Shown one piece after another: positions 5,309-5,512 of a DNA stretch of 5,512 nt. The stretch is from Elusimicrobiota bacterium. GTDB lineage: Bacteria; Elusimicrobiota; Elusimicrobia; FEN-1173. The translations under genes and the position numbers were made by a program. The stretch lies in the NCBI GenBank assembly GCA_016715645.1, contig JADJZR010000029.1, forward strand, positions 1-5,512. The letters run 5' to 3'. Under the pieces are notes generated by a model. That model saw nothing but the letters and a program-made list of their open reading frames with translations. It was not told where the DNA came from and did no database searches. The stretch's first letter is position 1. Each line of letters begins with the position of its first letter.

Positions 5309-5512
5309 TCAAAAGAAAATATCGAAAGAGGAATCAGCCCTACCAACAAAATCGTTCCAGTTGTCGGCTAATCCATTGACTCCAACGCGTGGCGAGCGTG
5401 TTTTATCAATGACCTTCGCACCATCTGGGAAACAGGGAAAATTTAGAGCCAAACGAGTTGTTATGGGGGCGAGGCTCTTCGAGCCTACGGGAAATGGGGT
5501 AGGATCGCGCAG
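5309..5512 (-). CDS. Unrecognised partial reading frame at the right edge
   Basis: The minus strand is open for 67 codons from the window edge to a TGA at 5311-5309. It reads through LALNFPCFPDGAKVIDKTRS, then RVGVNGLADNWNDFVGRADS and ends SFDIFF. Composition is protein-like, unlike the frames in the GC-rich arms, and base composition here is close to balanced. The start lies outside the window. The frame at 5260 follows 48 bases later on the same strand, so the two may be neighbours or pieces of one broken gene. I do not recognise a family. Confidence 0.35.
   Translation of the reverse strand: MRDPTPFPVGSKSLAPITTRLALNFPCFPDGAKVIDKTRSPRVGVNGLADNWNDFVGRADSSFDIFF
5472..5486. other. Short perfect hairpin AGGCTC/GAGCCT
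   Basis: Six-base arms 5472-5477 and 5481-5486 with a TTC loop, inside the partial reading frame. It is not part of a tRNA: no acceptor stem or anticodon arm surrounds it. Confidence 0.3.

Noticed and set aside
5244..5366. Short repeats CAGTTGTCG (5244, 5358) and ATCAGCCCT (5275, 5333)
   Set aside because: The offsets differ (114 and 58), so they do not belong to one repeat; likely chance.
5093..5371. 92-codon plus-strand frame
   Set aside because: It overlaps the minus-strand frames, lacks a ribosome binding site and has no recognisable pattern. The opposite strand has better signals, though neither is certain.
1..5512. CRISPR array, tRNA or rRNA
   Set aside because: No regularly spaced short repeats, no cloverleaf and no rRNA-like motifs were seen. 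The tandem repeat is too long and contiguous for CRISPR.

Overview
The window reads as an accessory, mobile-element-derived region of a bacterial genome. No ribosomal, tRNA or housekeeping gene is visible and the host cannot be named from the sequence. An uncultured bacterium is my guess, because multi-domain serine recombinases of this style are common there.

Layout. (1) 1-1206: very GC-rich DNA with no convincing gene, carrying a tandem duplication of about 293 bp. (2) 1207-2757, minus strand: a serine site-specific recombinase whose conserved parts (catalytic YTRVST, YKIDRLTRS, GRLLRNIMLTFAQFERE, a zinc ribbon, and a tail ending DYNLRPS) are all present but spread over the three minus-strand frames by about 14 small indels. 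(3) 2786-2890, minus: an intact 34-residue ORF with a strong ribosome binding site just upstream of the recombinase. (4) 2941-3049: a divergent promoter region with a near-consensus minus-strand promoter (TTGACA-17-TATACT) and a 10-bp palindrome on its -10. (5) 3050-3364, plus: an unlisted reading frame that looks like a ribbon-helix-helix DNA-binding protein but has one in-frame TGA. (6) 3327-3375: a long hairpin, then a GC-rich spacer to about 3622. (7) 3623-3984, plus: a second, 5'-truncated copy of the recombinase C-terminus. (8) 3985 to about 4862: the same GC-rich tail as in region 1, inverted. (9) About 4863-5512: GC-rich DNA grading into ordinary-composition sequence with two weak minus-strand reading frames.

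The central result is that both recombinase copies, one nearly full length and one truncated, point outwards and are each followed by the same 0.9-1.2 kb GC-rich tail. The two copies are old, with many substitutions and indels and with synonymous differences in the last codons. Yet a 51-bp block about 70 bp past each stop is identical. Several hairpins in the tails are also conserved, including one with a GCAA (GNRA) loop on the recombinase strand. The tail therefore seems to belong to the element, either as a recombination site, a structured RNA, or both. A possible working model is: promoter -> small ORF -> recombinase -> structured tail, with a divergent RHH-type repressor acting at the shared promoter. 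The function of the tail and the regulation are inference. The many one-base frame breaks could be real decay or uncorrected sequencing indels, and this must be settled first.
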